Assembly (NCBI RefSeq): GCF_039544005.1
Contig: NZ_BAABKV010000001.1
Location: 5,270,001-5,334,000, forward strand
Direction: 5' to 3'
From: Kitasatospora paranensis
Lineage (GTDB): Bacteria; Actinomycetota; Actinomycetes; Streptomycetales; Streptomycetaceae
Length of the DNA: 64,000 nt
A program made the translations under genes and the position numbers. Shown piece after piece: positions 28,101-36,778 of this stretch. Each line of letters begins with the position of its first letter. Position 1 is the first letter of the stretch. The notes below the pieces were generated by a model. It saw only the letters and a list, made by a program, of their open reading frames with translations, was not told the origin of the DNA and did no database searches.

Positions 28101-29018
28101 CTAGCCCTTGACCGCACCGGCGGTGAGACCCGCCGACACCTTCTTCTGGAAGATCACGAAGAGCACGATCACGGGCAGCGACACCAGCAGGCCGCCGGCC
28201 ATCTGGGAGCCGTAGTCGGCGCCGCGGGTGGGCGTCGTGGCGTAGAAGGTCAGCCAGATCATCGAGGTCTTCTGGCCGCCGGTGGACAGCAGCGTGTTGG
28301 CGACGATGAACTCGTTCCACGCCTGGATCCAGCTGTAGACACCGGTGGTGATCAGGCCGGGCAGGGTGAGCGGCAGGATGACCCGGAAGAACGCGCCCCA
28401 CTGGGTGCAGCCGTCCACCATGGCGGCCTCGTCGAGCTCGGCCGGGATGTTGACGATGAACGAGCGCAGCGTCCAGATCACGTACGGGACGGTGAAGACC
28501 AGGTAGGCGAGCATCACGCCGAAGAGCGTCCCGGTCATGCCGGCGTTGTTCATCACCACGAACAGCGGGACGATGATCGCCAGGAGCGGCACCATCTGGA
28601 CGACGAGCATCGAGACGATGAAGAAGTTCCGGCCGCGGAAGTTGAACCGGGCGACGGAGACGGCCGCCAGGAAGCCGACCACCAGGCCGAGCAGCACCGC
28701 GCCGACGGTGATGGTCACCGTGTTCTGCAGGGCCGGCAGGAAGTCCGTGTCGCCGAAGACGGTGCGGTAGCTGTCCAGCGAGAAGATCCGGGGCCAGAAC
28801 GCGGGGTCCCGGGCGATCAGGTCCTTGTTCGTCTTGAACGTGGTGATGATCATCCAGTAGATCGGGAAGCCCATCACCGCGGCGAAGCCGAGGCCCAGGG
28901 TGTTCCAGACCCAGGTCATCGTCCGGCTCTGCCCGGTGGGGCGGACCTTGGCCCGGACCTTGGCGGCCGGCGCGAGCGGCGGCGCGGTGGTGGTCGCCTG
29001 CACGTCGATGGAGGTCAT
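28101..29018 (-). CDS. dasC: Chitobiose ABC transporter permease DasC
   Basis: A 305-residue MalG-type inner-membrane permease with six helices, the first being LGLGFAAVMGFPIYWMI. The EAA loop contacting the ATPase is EAAMVDGCTQWGAFFRVILP. The ATG overlaps the dasB stop (ATGA). The partner ATPase is not in this locus, consistent with das transporters sharing MsiK encoded elsewhere. It belongs to the dasA-dasB-dasC-dasD operon. Confidence 0.94.
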   Translation of the reverse strand: MTSIDVQATTTAPPLAPAAKVRAKVRPTGQSRTMTWVWNTLGLGFAAVMGFPIYWMIITTFKTNKDLIARDPAFWPRIFSLDSYRTVFGDTDFLPALQNTVTITVGAVLLGLVVGFLAAVSVARFNFRGRNFFIVSMLVVQMVPLLAIIVPLFVVMNNAGMTGTLFGVMLAYLVFTVPYVIWTLRSFIVNIPAELDEAAMVDGCTQWGAFFRVILPLTLPGLITTGVYSWIQAWNEFIVANTLLSTGGQKTSMIWLTFYATTPTRGADYGSQMAGGLLVSLPVIVLFVIFQKKVSAGLTAGAVKG

Positions 29019-30004
29019 CGGTCCTGGGCTCCGATCTTGAGCATCTGGCGGATGTAGAAGACGAGCACCGCCAGCATGAGGACGATCATGGTGATCGAGA
29101 TCACCGAGCTGTCGCTGTAGTGCGAGGCGACGATGCCCTTCTGGTACAGGTAGGTGCCGATGGTCCAGTAGCCCGGCTCGGGGGCGGTGTTGCGCAGCGA
29201 GAAGATCTGCGCGAAGACCTGGAAGTCCCAGATGAAGCTGAGTGCGGCGCTGATCATCAGGAACGGCCGGATGACCGGGATCACCACGTGCCGGAAGGCC
29301 TGGAAGGGGTTCGCGCCGTCCAGCTTGGCGGCCTCCATCAGCTCCGAGGGGACCTGGGTCAGGGCGGCGTTCAGGCCGAGCACCAGGAACGGCAGGGCGC
29401 CCCAGATGATGACCGCGGCGCCGACCACGTAGAGGCCGACCGTCGGGTCGGCGAACCAGTCGTAGTGCTTGGTCTTCTCGTCCCCGGTGAACAGGTAGCC
29501 GATGTAGTCGACGACGCCGCCGTTGGAGGCGAACAGCCAGCGGAAGACGGTGCCCGTGACGAGCGCCGGGATGGCCCAGACGAACATCATCACGGTGATG
29601 CAGGTGACCTTGACCCAGCCGGAGACCCGGTTGAGCAGCAGGGCGAACAGCATGCCCAGCACCATCGAGAGGACGACCAGCTCCGCCGTGAAGTACACGG
29701 AGCGGAGCACGACCTCCCAGAACTGGCCGTCGCCGAACACCTTGGTGAAGCCGTCGAACCCGACGTACTTCCCGAGCGCCGGGTTGACCAGGTACGAGTA
29801 CCGGTTGATGTTCTGGAACGACAGGTCGAAGAGCTTGAACAGCGGATACGCGAGGACCCCGACCAGGGCGGCGATCGCCGGCAGGATCAGCGTGTACGGG
29901 ATGTAGTGGCCCGCGGCGAAGAAGCCGCGTCGCTGCGGCTCCTTCACGGGGGCGGGCCCGGACGTCTCGGACCGGATCACGGTCTCGTCGGTGGTCACAC
30001 TCAT
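29015..30004 (-). CDS. dasB: Chitobiose ABC transporter permease DasB
   Basis: A 329-residue MalF-type permease with six helices after a cytoplasmic tail; the first helix is YTLILPAIAALVGVLAYPL. The EAA loop is EAAKLDGANPFQAFRHVVIP. It pairs with DasC to form the membrane channel for the DasA-delivered disaccharide. It starts 150 bases after the dasA stop, across two strong stem-loops, which should lower its expression relative to dasA. Confidence 0.94.
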   Translation of the reverse strand: MSVTTDETVIRSETSGPAPVKEPQRRGFFAAGHYIPYTLILPAIAALVGVLAYPLFKLFDLSFQNINRYSYLVNPALGKYVGFDGFTKVFGDGQFWEVVLRSVYFTAELVVLSMVLGMLFALLLNRVSGWVKVTCITVMMFVWAIPALVTGTVFRWLFASNGGVVDYIGYLFTGDEKTKHYDWFADPTVGLYVVGAAVIIWGALPFLVLGLNAALTQVPSELMEAAKLDGANPFQAFRHVVIPVIRPFLMISAALSFIWDFQVFAQIFSLRNTAPEPGYWTIGTYLYQKGIVASHYSDSSVISITMIVLMLAVLVFYIRQMLKIGAQDR

Positions 30005-30048
30005 CAGGGTCCTTCCCGGGCCCGCGGAACTGGTCGGTCCTGGCGCGC

Positions 30049-30140
30049 GGGTGGGCAGTCCGCATCGGTCGCGGACTGCCCACCCCTTCGGCGCTCGGTG
30101 CTGGCGGTCCGGGGAGCCGTTGCCGGGCTCCCCGGACCGC
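30049..30140 (-). promoter_or_regulatory. Double stem-loop between dasA and dasB
   Basis: Two hairpins are stacked in the intercistronic gap. Arms at 30049-30063 and 30071-30085 (15 bases) form the first, and 30104-30118 and 30126-30140 (15 bases, perfect) the second. Such structures after a binding-protein gene usually cause partial termination or protect the upstream mRNA, so that the binding protein exceeds the permeases. No T-run follows on the minus strand, which favours attenuation or mRNA stabilisation over complete termination. Confidence 0.75.
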
Positions 30141-30154
30141 TGCGGTCAGCGGGT

Positions 30155-31468
30155 TCAGCCGTTCAGGTCCTTGAGGACGGCGTCCTCGGCCTTCTTGAGC
30201 TCGGCGGCCGGGTCGCCACCGGCGGCGATCGCGCCGAAGGCGGTCTTCAGGGTCGTCTCGTCGGCGCCGGACCACAGCGGCGAGTTCGGGATGAACCAGG
30301 TCTGGCCCTCGGCGGCGTCACCGGTGGCCTTGTTGGCCGGCGCGGCGGCCTTGTACGCGGCGACCAGGTTCTTCGCGTTCGGGATGGCGAACTTGGCGAG
30401 CGCGGTCTGCTGCTGGGTGTTGGTGAAGATCTGCAGGAAGGTCGCGCCCAGGCCCGCGTTGGCGGCCTTGGCCGGGACGGCCAGGTCGGAGCCGCCGAGG
30501 AAGGCCGGGGTGGGGGTGCCGGCCGCGGTGCCCGGGAGGGCGATCGAGGCGAGCTTGTCCTTGAGGCTCGGGTCACCGGTCTTCGGGTCGGCGACGGAGC
30601 CGAGCTCCCAGCCGTTGCCGACGATGGCGGCGATGTTGCCCTTGGCCATCAGGGCGTCCTGGGTGGCCTCGTCGGTGGTGGTGCCACCGGTCGAGAACTG
30701 CTTCTGCAGGTCGTTCCAGACCTTGACGCCCTCGACGAACTTCGGGTCGGTCAGGGTGCCGGTCCACTTGTCGCCGTCCGACTTGGCGACGATGCCCTTG
30801 ACGCCGAAGCTGCCGGCGCCGAAGGAGGCGGCGGTGTACCAGTTCTGGCCCGGGAGGTAGAGGGCGGAGAAGCCCGGGGTCGAGGCGTTCGCGGCCTTGA
30901 CCTTGGTCAGCGCGTCCTTCAGCTCGGCCAGGGTGGTCGGCGGGTTGGTGACGCCGGCCGCGGCGAAGAGGTCCTTGCGGTAGATCAGGACGCGGGCGCC
31001 GGCGTAGTACGGGATGGCGTAGGTCTTGGAGCCGTCCGGGGTCTGGCCGGAGGCGGCCAGCGAGTCCAGGTACTTGTCCGAGTTGTCGAACTGGCCCTTG
31101 ACGCCGGTCAGGTCGACGAAGGAGCCGGCCTCGATGTACTTCGCGGCCTGGGTGTTGCCGAGCTCCAGGGCGTCGGGGGCGTTGCCGGAGAGCAGCGCGG
31201 TGTCGAGCTTGGTGGTGTAGTTCGTCCAGGTCTGCCACTGGATGTCGACGTCGGCGCCGGTCTGGTCCTTGAACTGCTTCTTGGCGGCCTCGACGACGTC
31301 CGGCCAGCCCTTCTGCGCGTCGTCCATCAGCCAGACGGTGATCTTCTTGCCCTTGCCGTCCTTGCTGAGGGTCGCCTGCTTGGCGTCACCGGAGGAGCCG
31401 GACGAGGAGCAGGCCGAGGCGACGAGCACGGTGGCAATGGCGGCCACGGCGGCGAGCTTGCGGTTCAA
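30155..31468 (-). CDS. dasA: Chitobiose-binding lipoprotein DasA
   Basis: A 437-residue family-1 solute-binding protein. A lipoprotein signal (KLAAVAAIATVLVASACSSS, Cys about residue 20) precedes the mature domain, with KKITVWLMDDAQKGWPDVV at its start and PYYAGARVLIYRKDLF and NGWELGSV later. A TTG start at 31468 lies five bases after GGAGG, better placed than ATG 31504, and gives a normal signal peptide. DasA captures (GlcNAc)2 outside the membrane and feeds DasBC. dre-like sites lie 145-186 bases upstream, so DasR control is expected. Confidence 0.93.
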   Translation of the reverse strand: MNRKLAAVAAIATVLVASACSSSGSSGDAKQATLSKDGKGKKITVWLMDDAQKGWPDVVEAAKKQFKDQTGADVDIQWQTWTNYTTKLDTALLSGNAPDALELGNTQAAKYIEAGSFVDLTGVKGQFDNSDKYLDSLAASGQTPDGSKTYAIPYYAGARVLIYRKDLFAAAGVTNPPTTLAELKDALTKVKAANASTPGFSALYLPGQNWYTAASFGAGSFGVKGIVAKSDGDKWTGTLTDPKFVEGVKVWNDLQKQFSTGGTTTDEATQDALMAKGNIAAIVGNGWELGSVADPKTGDPSLKDKLASIALPGTAAGTPTPAFLGGSDLAVPAKAANAGLGATFLQIFTNTQQQTALAKFAIPNAKNLVAAYKAAAPANKATGDAAEGQTWFIPNSPLWSGADETTLKTAFGAIAAGGDPAAELKKAEDAVLKDLNG

Positions 31469-31612
31469 ACCATCCTCCAGATGGATGTGCAAGGGAATTG
31501 GCACCGGGCTGTGGGGCCAAAGCCCTGAAGCGGCGTGCCTGGGGGAGTGTCACCGGTGAAAGCGAGGGGGCATGCGGGGGTGGAGCTGCTGACCGGCTTT
31601 GAGGAGTAGACC

Positions 31613-31628
31613 ATTGGTGTAGACCAAC
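31613..31628. promoter_or_regulatory. dre-like DasR operator 1
   Basis: ATTGGTGTAGACCAAC matches the DasR responsive element (consensus near ACTGGTCTAGACCAGT), differing by one base in the central TGGTCTAGACCA. It lies 145 bases upstream of the dasA start in the dasA/second-lipoprotein divergent region, which is otherwise empty of genes between 31469 and 32025. Confidence 0.75.
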
Positions 31629-31638
31629 TGCCCTGGAG

Positions 31639-31654
31639 ATTGGCATGGACCAAA
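31639..31654. promoter_or_regulatory. dre-like DasR operator 2
   Basis: ATTGGCATGGACCAAA keeps both TGG and CCA half-site cores of the dre with the correct six-base centre. It is 26 bases from operator 1, so both lie on nearly the same helix face. Confidence 0.6.
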
Positions 31655-31738
31655 GGCACCGTCAAGGGTTTCTCGCCGGCTCCGTGCACACCGTTATCAA
31701 CGCTTGACACGCCCGTGTGCGTCTGGTGGCCCAGGGGC

Positions 31739-31754
31739 CTTGGACTGGACCATC
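31739..31754. promoter_or_regulatory. Weak dre-like site
   Basis: CTTGGACTGGACCATC retains TTGG and GGACCA spaced as in a dre but is poorly symmetrical. It is midway between the two divergent genes and may be a weak or chance match. Confidence 0.35.
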
Positions 31755-31953
31755 CCGGCGGATATATCGGGCCTATCACCCATGAATGGGCACAGATGGT
31801 CGACGATCCGTTCCGGCGGCTAACGGGGCCTCAAGTAGCCCTTAAAGCAGCCTTAAGGGAGCCGGCCGTAAAGGCCCGATCACCCTTCGTGTCCACTCGA
31901 CAACGGCTCTGCAACGACTCCCCGCGGTACTCCTGTGCGCCGTTGACTCGCCC

Positions 31954-31969
31954 ATTGGTCTGGTCCACG
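31954..31969. promoter_or_regulatory. dre-like DasR operator 3
   Basis: ATTGGTCTGGTCCACG matches the dre core at 10 of 12 positions. It lies 57 bases upstream of the second sugar-binding lipoprotein gene, where a promoter is expected. Confidence 0.65.
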
Positions 31970-31977
31970 CTTCGCAA

Positions 31978-31993
31978 ACTGGTCTGTACCAAA
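31978..31993. promoter_or_regulatory. dre-like DasR operator 4
   Basis: ACTGGTCTGTACCAAA matches the dre core TGGTCTAGACCA at 10 of 12 positions, with a perfect left half. It is 24 bases from operator 3 and 33 bases from the GTG start of the plus-strand lipoprotein gene. Confidence 0.72.
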
Positions 31994-32025
31994 GTGCGGA
32001 TCACACCCGACCCCCGGAGGAATGC

Positions 32026-33324
32026 GTGAAGCGTCAGCTGACAGCAGCGATCGGTGTCGCGGCTCTGGTGGCCTCGGCCGCGGGCTGCAGCAGCGGGGCG
32101 GCCGGAGCCTCCGCCGCTTCGGCCGATCCGAAGAACTCCACCGGGACGGTCACCGTCTGGCTGATGGGCGAGGCGCAGGACAACTGGCCGGAGCTCGTCC
32201 AGCAGGTCAACGACCAGTTCGCGGCCAAGTACCCGAAGGTCGAACTGCGCCTCGCGTACCAGACCTGGAAGGACAAGATCGGCAATCTGGACGCGGCGCT
32301 CCAGGCCAACAACCCGCCGGACGTGGTCGAGCTCGGCAATACCGAGACGATGAAGTACATCCTCAACGGCTCGCTCGCCCCGGTGGACCGCACCTCGTTC
32401 GACAACAACGACACGTGGATCCGCGGCCTGGTCAACACCTGCACCTACCAGAGCAAGCTGTACTGCGTGCCCTACTACGCCGGCGCCCGGGTCGCCCTGT
32501 ACAACTCGGCGATGTTCCGGGAGGCCACCGGCGCCGCGGAGGTGCCGGCCACCGAGGACGACCTGCTGGCGGCCCTGGACAAGATCCAGTCCAAGAACCA
32601 CGGCCAGGGCTTCTCCGCGCTCTACCTGCCCGGTCCGTACTGGTACGCCGCGATGTCGTACGTCGCGGCGTACGGCGGCGCCATCGCCAAGTTCGACAAC
32701 GGCGGCCGCTGGCACGGCACCCTCAACGAGGCCAAGGCCCAGCAGGGCATCGCGCACTTCGTCGACCTGGTGAAGACGTACAACCACGGCGACCTGAAGG
32801 TGAACGAGCTGAACCAGGCCGCCGTCCTCGGCAAGCACCGGACGGCGATGCTGTACGGCAACGGCTGGGAGGCCTCCGCCGCCCTCGACCCGCTGTCCGG
32901 CGACCCCAAGCTCAAGGACCTGGTCAAGGTGGCCGGCATGCCGGGCCCCAACGGCAAGCCGCTGCCCTCCTTCATCGGCGGCTCCGACCTCGCGGTGACC
33001 GCCAAGTCCCACGTCCAGGACCTGGCCAAGGACTGGGTCCGGATGTTCACCAGCACCAAGTCCGAGCAGGTCCTGGCGGACAAGGACACCCTGCCCAACA
33101 ACCTCACCCAGCTGGCTCCGCTGAAGGACAAGCCGGCCACCGCCGCGGCCGCCAACGCCGTGCCGGACGCCTGGTTCACCCCGCTCGCCCCCGGCTGGTC
33201 CGCGATCGAGAAGCAGAACGTGCTGGTCGACATGCTCGACGCGATCCTCGCGGGCACCTCGGTGGACAAGGCCACCAAGGACGCCGACGCCAGGATCGAC
33301 CAGCTGATCAACAACCCGTCCTGA
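32026..33324 (+). CDS. Second sugar-binding lipoprotein of the das locus (DasA paralogue)
   Basis: A 432-residue family-1 binding protein with a lipoprotein signal (AAIGVAALVASAAGCSSG, Cys about residue 21). It shares landmarks with DasA: TVTVWLMGEAQDNWPELV, NNPPDVVELGNTETMKY, PYYAGARVALYN and GNGWEASAAL. GTG 32026 follows CGGAGGA by about seven bases. No permease or ATPase genes accompany it, so it probably delivers a related ligand to DasBC. Divergent transcription from dasA and two nearby dre-like sites suggest DasR control. Confidence 0.9.
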   Translation: MKRQLTAAIGVAALVASAAGCSSGAAGASAASADPKNSTGTVTVWLMGEAQDNWPELVQQVNDQFAAKYPKVELRLAYQTWKDKIGNLDAALQANNPPDVVELGNTETMKYILNGSLAPVDRTSFDNNDTWIRGLVNTCTYQSKLYCVPYYAGARVALYNSAMFREATGAAEVPATEDDLLAALDKIQSKNHGQGFSALYLPGPYWYAAMSYVAAYGGAIAKFDNGGRWHGTLNEAKAQQGIAHFVDLVKTYNHGDLKVNELNQAAVLGKHRTAMLYGNGWEASAALDPLSGDPKLKDLVKVAGMPGPNGKPLPSFIGGSDLAVTAKSHVQDLAKDWVRMFTSTKSEQVLADKDTLPNNLTQLAPLKDKPATAAAANAVPDAWFTPLAPGWSAIEKQNVLVDMLDAILAGTSVDKATKDADARIDQLINNPS

Positions 33325-33484
33325 CGCCTGCGCCGGGCTCCGGAGTGTGCTCCGGGGTCCGGCACCCGTAGGATCGTCGGGGAACACCCACCGCAGCGAG
33401 TGTGCGGACTCGCCGCCGTAATGAGGTCCCCGCCGGGCAGCCGCCCGCCGCGGGGTTGAACCATCTCAACGGAGGCACACCACG

Positions 33485-34543
33485 ATGTCCGACCAGCAGA
33501 CTGTCCCCGTCCCCGGCAGGATCATGGCGGCGGAGATGGCCGAGCAGCCGGCCGTCCTGCAGCGCATCCTCGACGAGGGCGCTCCCAAGATCCGCGAGAT
33601 CGCGGCCGAGATCGCCACCCGCAACCCGCGCTTCGTGCTGCTCACCGCGCGCGGCACCTCCGACAACGCCGCGCTGTACGCCAAGTACCTGATCGAGGTG
33701 CTGCTGGGCAAGCCGGCCGGCCTGACCTCGATGTCCACCACCACGGCCTACGGCGCCCGGCCCGACCTCACCGACTGCCTGGTGATCACCGTCAGCCAGT
33801 CCGGCGGCTCGCCCGACCTGGTGGCCTCCACCCGGGCCGCCCGCGAGGCCGGCGCCATCACCCTGGCGGTGACCAACAACGCCGACTCGCCGCTGGCCGA
33901 GGTCTCCGAGTTCCACATCGACGTGCTGGCGGGCCCGGAGAAGGCGCTGCCGGCCACCAAGACGTACACCGCAGAGCTGCTGGCCCTGTACCTGTTCGTC
34001 GAGGGCCTGCGCGGCGGCGAGGGCGCGGCCGCCAAGGACCTGCCGGGCCTCGCGGCCGGCATCCTGGAGCGCCAGTCCGAGGTCAAGGCGCTGGCCGAGC
34101 GGTACCGCTTCGCCCAGCGGCTGGTCATCACCTCGCGCGGCTACGGCTACCCGACCGCCCGCGAGGCGGCGCTGAAGCTCATGGAGACCACCTACATCCC
34201 GGCCTCCCCGTTCTCCGGCGCCGACCTGCTGCACGGCCCGCTGGCCATGGTCGACAACGTCTCGCCGGTCATCGCGATCGTGCCCGACGGCAAGGGCGGC
34301 GAGGCCCTCCAGCCGGTGCTGGACCGCCTGCGCGGCCGCGGGGCGGACCTGGTCGTGGTCGGCCAGCAGGCCCAGGTCGAGGCCGCCTCCGCGGGCTTCG
34401 CGCTGCCGGCCGGCGTGCCGGAGGAGGTCCAGCCGATCCTGGAGATCCTGCCGCTCCAGCTGCTGGCCTACGAGGTCACCATCGCCCGCGGCCAGGACCC
34501 GGACGCGCCGCGCGCGCTGGCGAAGGTCACCGAGACCCACTGA
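33485..34543 (+). CDS. SIS-domain sugar-phosphate isomerase/deaminase (GlmS-isomerase/NagB-II type)
   Basis: A 352-residue protein of two SIS domains without the glutaminase domain of GlmS. Phosphosugar-binding TARGTSDNAALYAKYL and TVSQSGGSPDLV are present, as are EKALPATKTYTAELLALY and the C-terminal PRALAKVTET, which in GlmS supplies the catalytic Lys loop. It likely converts glucosamine-6-phosphate to fructose-6-phosphate, the last step of the das pathway. The classical 260-residue NagB is not seen in this window. It follows the lipoprotein gene by 160 bases. Confidence 0.87.
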   Translation: MSDQQTVPVPGRIMAAEMAEQPAVLQRILDEGAPKIREIAAEIATRNPRFVLLTARGTSDNAALYAKYLIEVLLGKPAGLTSMSTTTAYGARPDLTDCLVITVSQSGGSPDLVASTRAAREAGAITLAVTNNADSPLAEVSEFHIDVLAGPEKALPATKTYTAELLALYLFVEGLRGGEGAAAKDLPGLAAGILERQSEVKALAERYRFAQRLVITSRGYGYPTAREAALKLMETTYIPASPFSGADLLHGPLAMVDNVSPVIAIVPDGKGGEALQPVLDRLRGRGADLVVVGQQAQVEAASAGFALPAGVPEEVQPILEILPLQLLAYEVTIARGQDPDAPRALAKVTETH

Positions 34544-34554
34544 GCAGGGCACGC

Positions 34555-34589
34555 GAAGGGGCGCCGGGGTGAATCCCCGGCGCCCCTTC
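34555..34589 (+). terminator. Terminator after the SIS-domain gene
   Basis: Arms GAAGGGGCGCCGGGG (34555-34569) and CCCCGGCGCCCCTTC (34575-34589) form a perfect 15-base stem 12 bases after the stop. Confidence 0.88.
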
Positions 34590-34820
34590 GGCGTATCGGT
34601 GCGGCCGGCTGCCGCTGCGGCCCGGTCGGACGCGGAAAACACTACGGGCCACGGCGCCGACACAGGACCCTCAACCTGTGCGGCACCGCAGCCCGGAGCT
34701 TTCGTCGGAGCAGCCTTGCCGGGAGTTGTGCGGGACTCCCGGCCGGCGGTCTCCGACCGAGGAGACTCCCTGCGCGGTCAGGGCAGTGTGCGCGGGGCGG
34801 TCTCCTTGGTGCTTCTCCAT

Positions 34821-34836
34821 TGTGGACTAGACCAAT
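34821..34836. promoter_or_regulatory. dre-like site upstream of the PdtaS-type kinase
   Basis: TGTGGACTAGACCAAT contains TGGACTAGACCA, one base different from the dre core TGGTCTAGACCA. It lies about 84 bases before the kinase GTG, in a 376-base gap that holds no gene. Confidence 0.65.
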
Positions 34837-34841
34837 CCGGG

Positions 34842-34877
34842 TTGTCCAGAGGGTCTCCGAAATTGGTCTGGACAACA
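34842..34877. promoter_or_regulatory. Second dre-like site within a larger inverted repeat
   Basis: ATTGGTCTGGACAACA (34862-34877) resembles a dre with a good left half. TTGTCCAGA (34842-34850) and TCTGGACAA (34867-34875) are also perfect 9-base inverted repeats around a 16-base spacer. Together with the site at 34821 this makes a compact operator block next to the kinase promoter. Confidence 0.5.
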
Positions 34878-34919
34878 TCGCGGAGCGCCCGCCGGGGCCG
34901 ACTTCGTTAGGCTCGCCCT

Positions 34920-36437
34920 GTGCCCTCGCTGAACGAACTCGTCCGCCGCCACACCACCCTCACCGGTGCCGACGTGGAGTGGCTGCACCTGCTGGTCTCG
35001 GAATGGCAGCTGCTGTCCGACCTCTCCTTCGCCGACCTGGTCCTCTGGATCCCCACCTGGGACGGCATCCGGTACGTCTCGGTGGCCCAGATGCGGCCCA
35101 ACACCGGGCCGACCTCCTACCAGGACGACATGGTCGGCCACCTCGTCCCGCGCGGCCGCCGGCCGCTGCTGGACGCGGCCTTCGACGAGGGCCGGATCGT
35201 GCGCGAGGGCGACCCGGAGTGGCGCGAGGAGGTGCCGGTGCGGGTCGAGTCGATCCCCGTCCGGCGCGAGGGCAGGGTGCTCGGGGTGATCGCCCGCAAC
35301 ACCAACCTGCTGACCGTCCGCACCCCGAGCCGGCTGGAGCTCACCTACCTGCAGAGCGCGTCCGACCTGGCCCAGATGATCGCCGCCGGAACGTTTCCCT
35401 ACCCGGCCGAGCAGGTCGACATGGACGCCGCCCCGCGGGTGGGCGACGGCCTGATCCGCCTCGACGCCGAGGGCGTCGTCACCTACGCCAGCCCCAACGC
35501 GCTCTCCGCCTACCATCGCATCGGCCTCGCCACCGACCTGGTGGGCAGCCATCTCGGGCGCGCCACCGCCGAGTTGGCGCCGCCCTCGCGTTCCGCGGTG
35601 CACGAGGCCCTGGTCAAGATGGCCAGTGGCTGGGCGCCGCGGCAGACCGAGGTGGAGGCGCAGGGCGGCGTGGTCACCATCCGCTCCATCCCGCTGAAGC
35701 CCAAGGGCGTGCTGACCGGCTCGCTGGTGCTCTGCCGCGACGTCACCGAGCTGCGCCGCCGCGACCGGGAGCTGATGACCAAGGACGCCACCATCCGGGA
35801 GATCCACCACCGGGTGAAGAACAACCTGCAGACCGTCGCCGCGCTGCTGCGGCTGCAGGCCCGCCGGATGGACTCCGAGTCGGGCCGGGCCGCGCTGGAC
35901 GAGGCCGTCCGGCGGGTGGGCTCGATCGCCATCGTGCACGAGACGCTGTCGCAGACCCTCGACGAGCAGGTCGCCTTCGACGACATCGCCGACCGGGTGC
36001 TCGCCATGGTCATGGAGCTCTCCCAGGACGGCCTGGTGTCCACGAAGCGGGCGGGCAGCTTCGGCATCCTCTCCGCCGAGGTGGCCACCCCGCTCGCGAT
36101 GATCCTCACCGAGCTGATGCAGAACGCGCTGGAGCACGCCTTCGACCCGAAGTCGGGGGGCAGTCTGGAGGTCGGTGCGCTGCGCGGGCGGGCGCCGGCC
36201 TCCGGCATCGGGTGGTCGGAGAGCTGGAACGACGGGGTCAAGCCCGAGGAGTACCTGCTGATCACCGTCCAGGACGACGGCCGGGGCATGCCCGAGGGCT
36301 TCGACCCGCAGCGGGCCGGCAACCTCGGCCTGCAGATCGTCCGGACCCTGGTGACCGGGGAGCTCGGCGGCACCTTCGACATGGTCGCGGCCCCGGACGG
36401 CGGCACCAAGGTCGTGCTGGAGATCCCGGTGAAGTAG
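34920..36437 (+). CDS. PdtaS-type sensor histidine kinase (GAF, PAS, HisKA_2)
   Basis: A soluble 505-residue kinase. The N-terminus (to about 150) resembles the GAF domain of mycobacterial PdtaS, then a PAS domain (LIRLDAEGVVTYASPNAL to about 285) and HisKA_2 with phospho-acceptor IREIHHRVKNNLQTVAALLR. The HATPase has ILTELMQNALEHAF and DDGRGMPEGF. PdtaS kinases sense nitric oxide and copper in mycobacteria and signal to an RNA-binding ANTAR regulator; none lies beside it here. The GTG start is the only good one. Confidence 0.9.
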   Translation: MPSLNELVRRHTTLTGADVEWLHLLVSEWQLLSDLSFADLVLWIPTWDGIRYVSVAQMRPNTGPTSYQDDMVGHLVPRGRRPLLDAAFDEGRIVREGDPEWREEVPVRVESIPVRREGRVLGVIARNTNLLTVRTPSRLELTYLQSASDLAQMIAAGTFPYPAEQVDMDAAPRVGDGLIRLDAEGVVTYASPNALSAYHRIGLATDLVGSHLGRATAELAPPSRSAVHEALVKMASGWAPRQTEVEAQGGVVTIRSIPLKPKGVLTGSLVLCRDVTELRRRDRELMTKDATIREIHHRVKNNLQTVAALLRLQARRMDSESGRAALDEAVRRVGSIAIVHETLSQTLDEQVAFDDIADRVLAMVMELSQDGLVSTKRAGSFGILSAEVATPLAMILTELMQNALEHAFDPKSGGSLEVGALRGRAPASGIGWSESWNDGVKPEEYLLITVQDDGRGMPEGFDPQRAGNLGLQIVRTLVTGELGGTFDMVAAPDGGTKVVLEIPVK

Positions 36438-36490
36438 CGGGCGCCGCGAGGCACCCGGGGCGTCGGCCCCGGGCGCCCCGCAGACACCAC

Positions 36491-36527
36491 GAGGCCCTGT
36501 CGACCGGGGGTGGGTCGACAGGGCCTC
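36491..36527. terminator. Terminator after the sensor kinase
   Basis: GAGGCCCTGTCGACC (36491-36505) and GGTCGACAGGGCCTC (36513-36527) form a perfect 15-base stem with a 7-base loop, 54 bases after the kinase stop. The remaining bases to 36778 (kinase and wblE converge here) show no gene. Confidence 0.88.
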
Positions 36528-36778
36528 TCAACCCGTTCCGGCCGTCGGGGGAGTCGGCCGGAACGGGGGCTATGGGTGGTGCGACGTCTCCTCGTGTGTT
36601 GCACACGGTGAGCGCCCTAGGTCCACGATATTGCTCTCAGTGAGCAGTATCAAGTACCCGGGCCGCTCTGCGTCGGCCGGGTCGCGCCGTGGTGCGGGAC
36701 CCTTCGTACGGAAGGCCCTGGACTGCTGGGAAGACAGGGCCTGCGATCATGGGTTGATCAGATGGTGCTGACGGTGTG

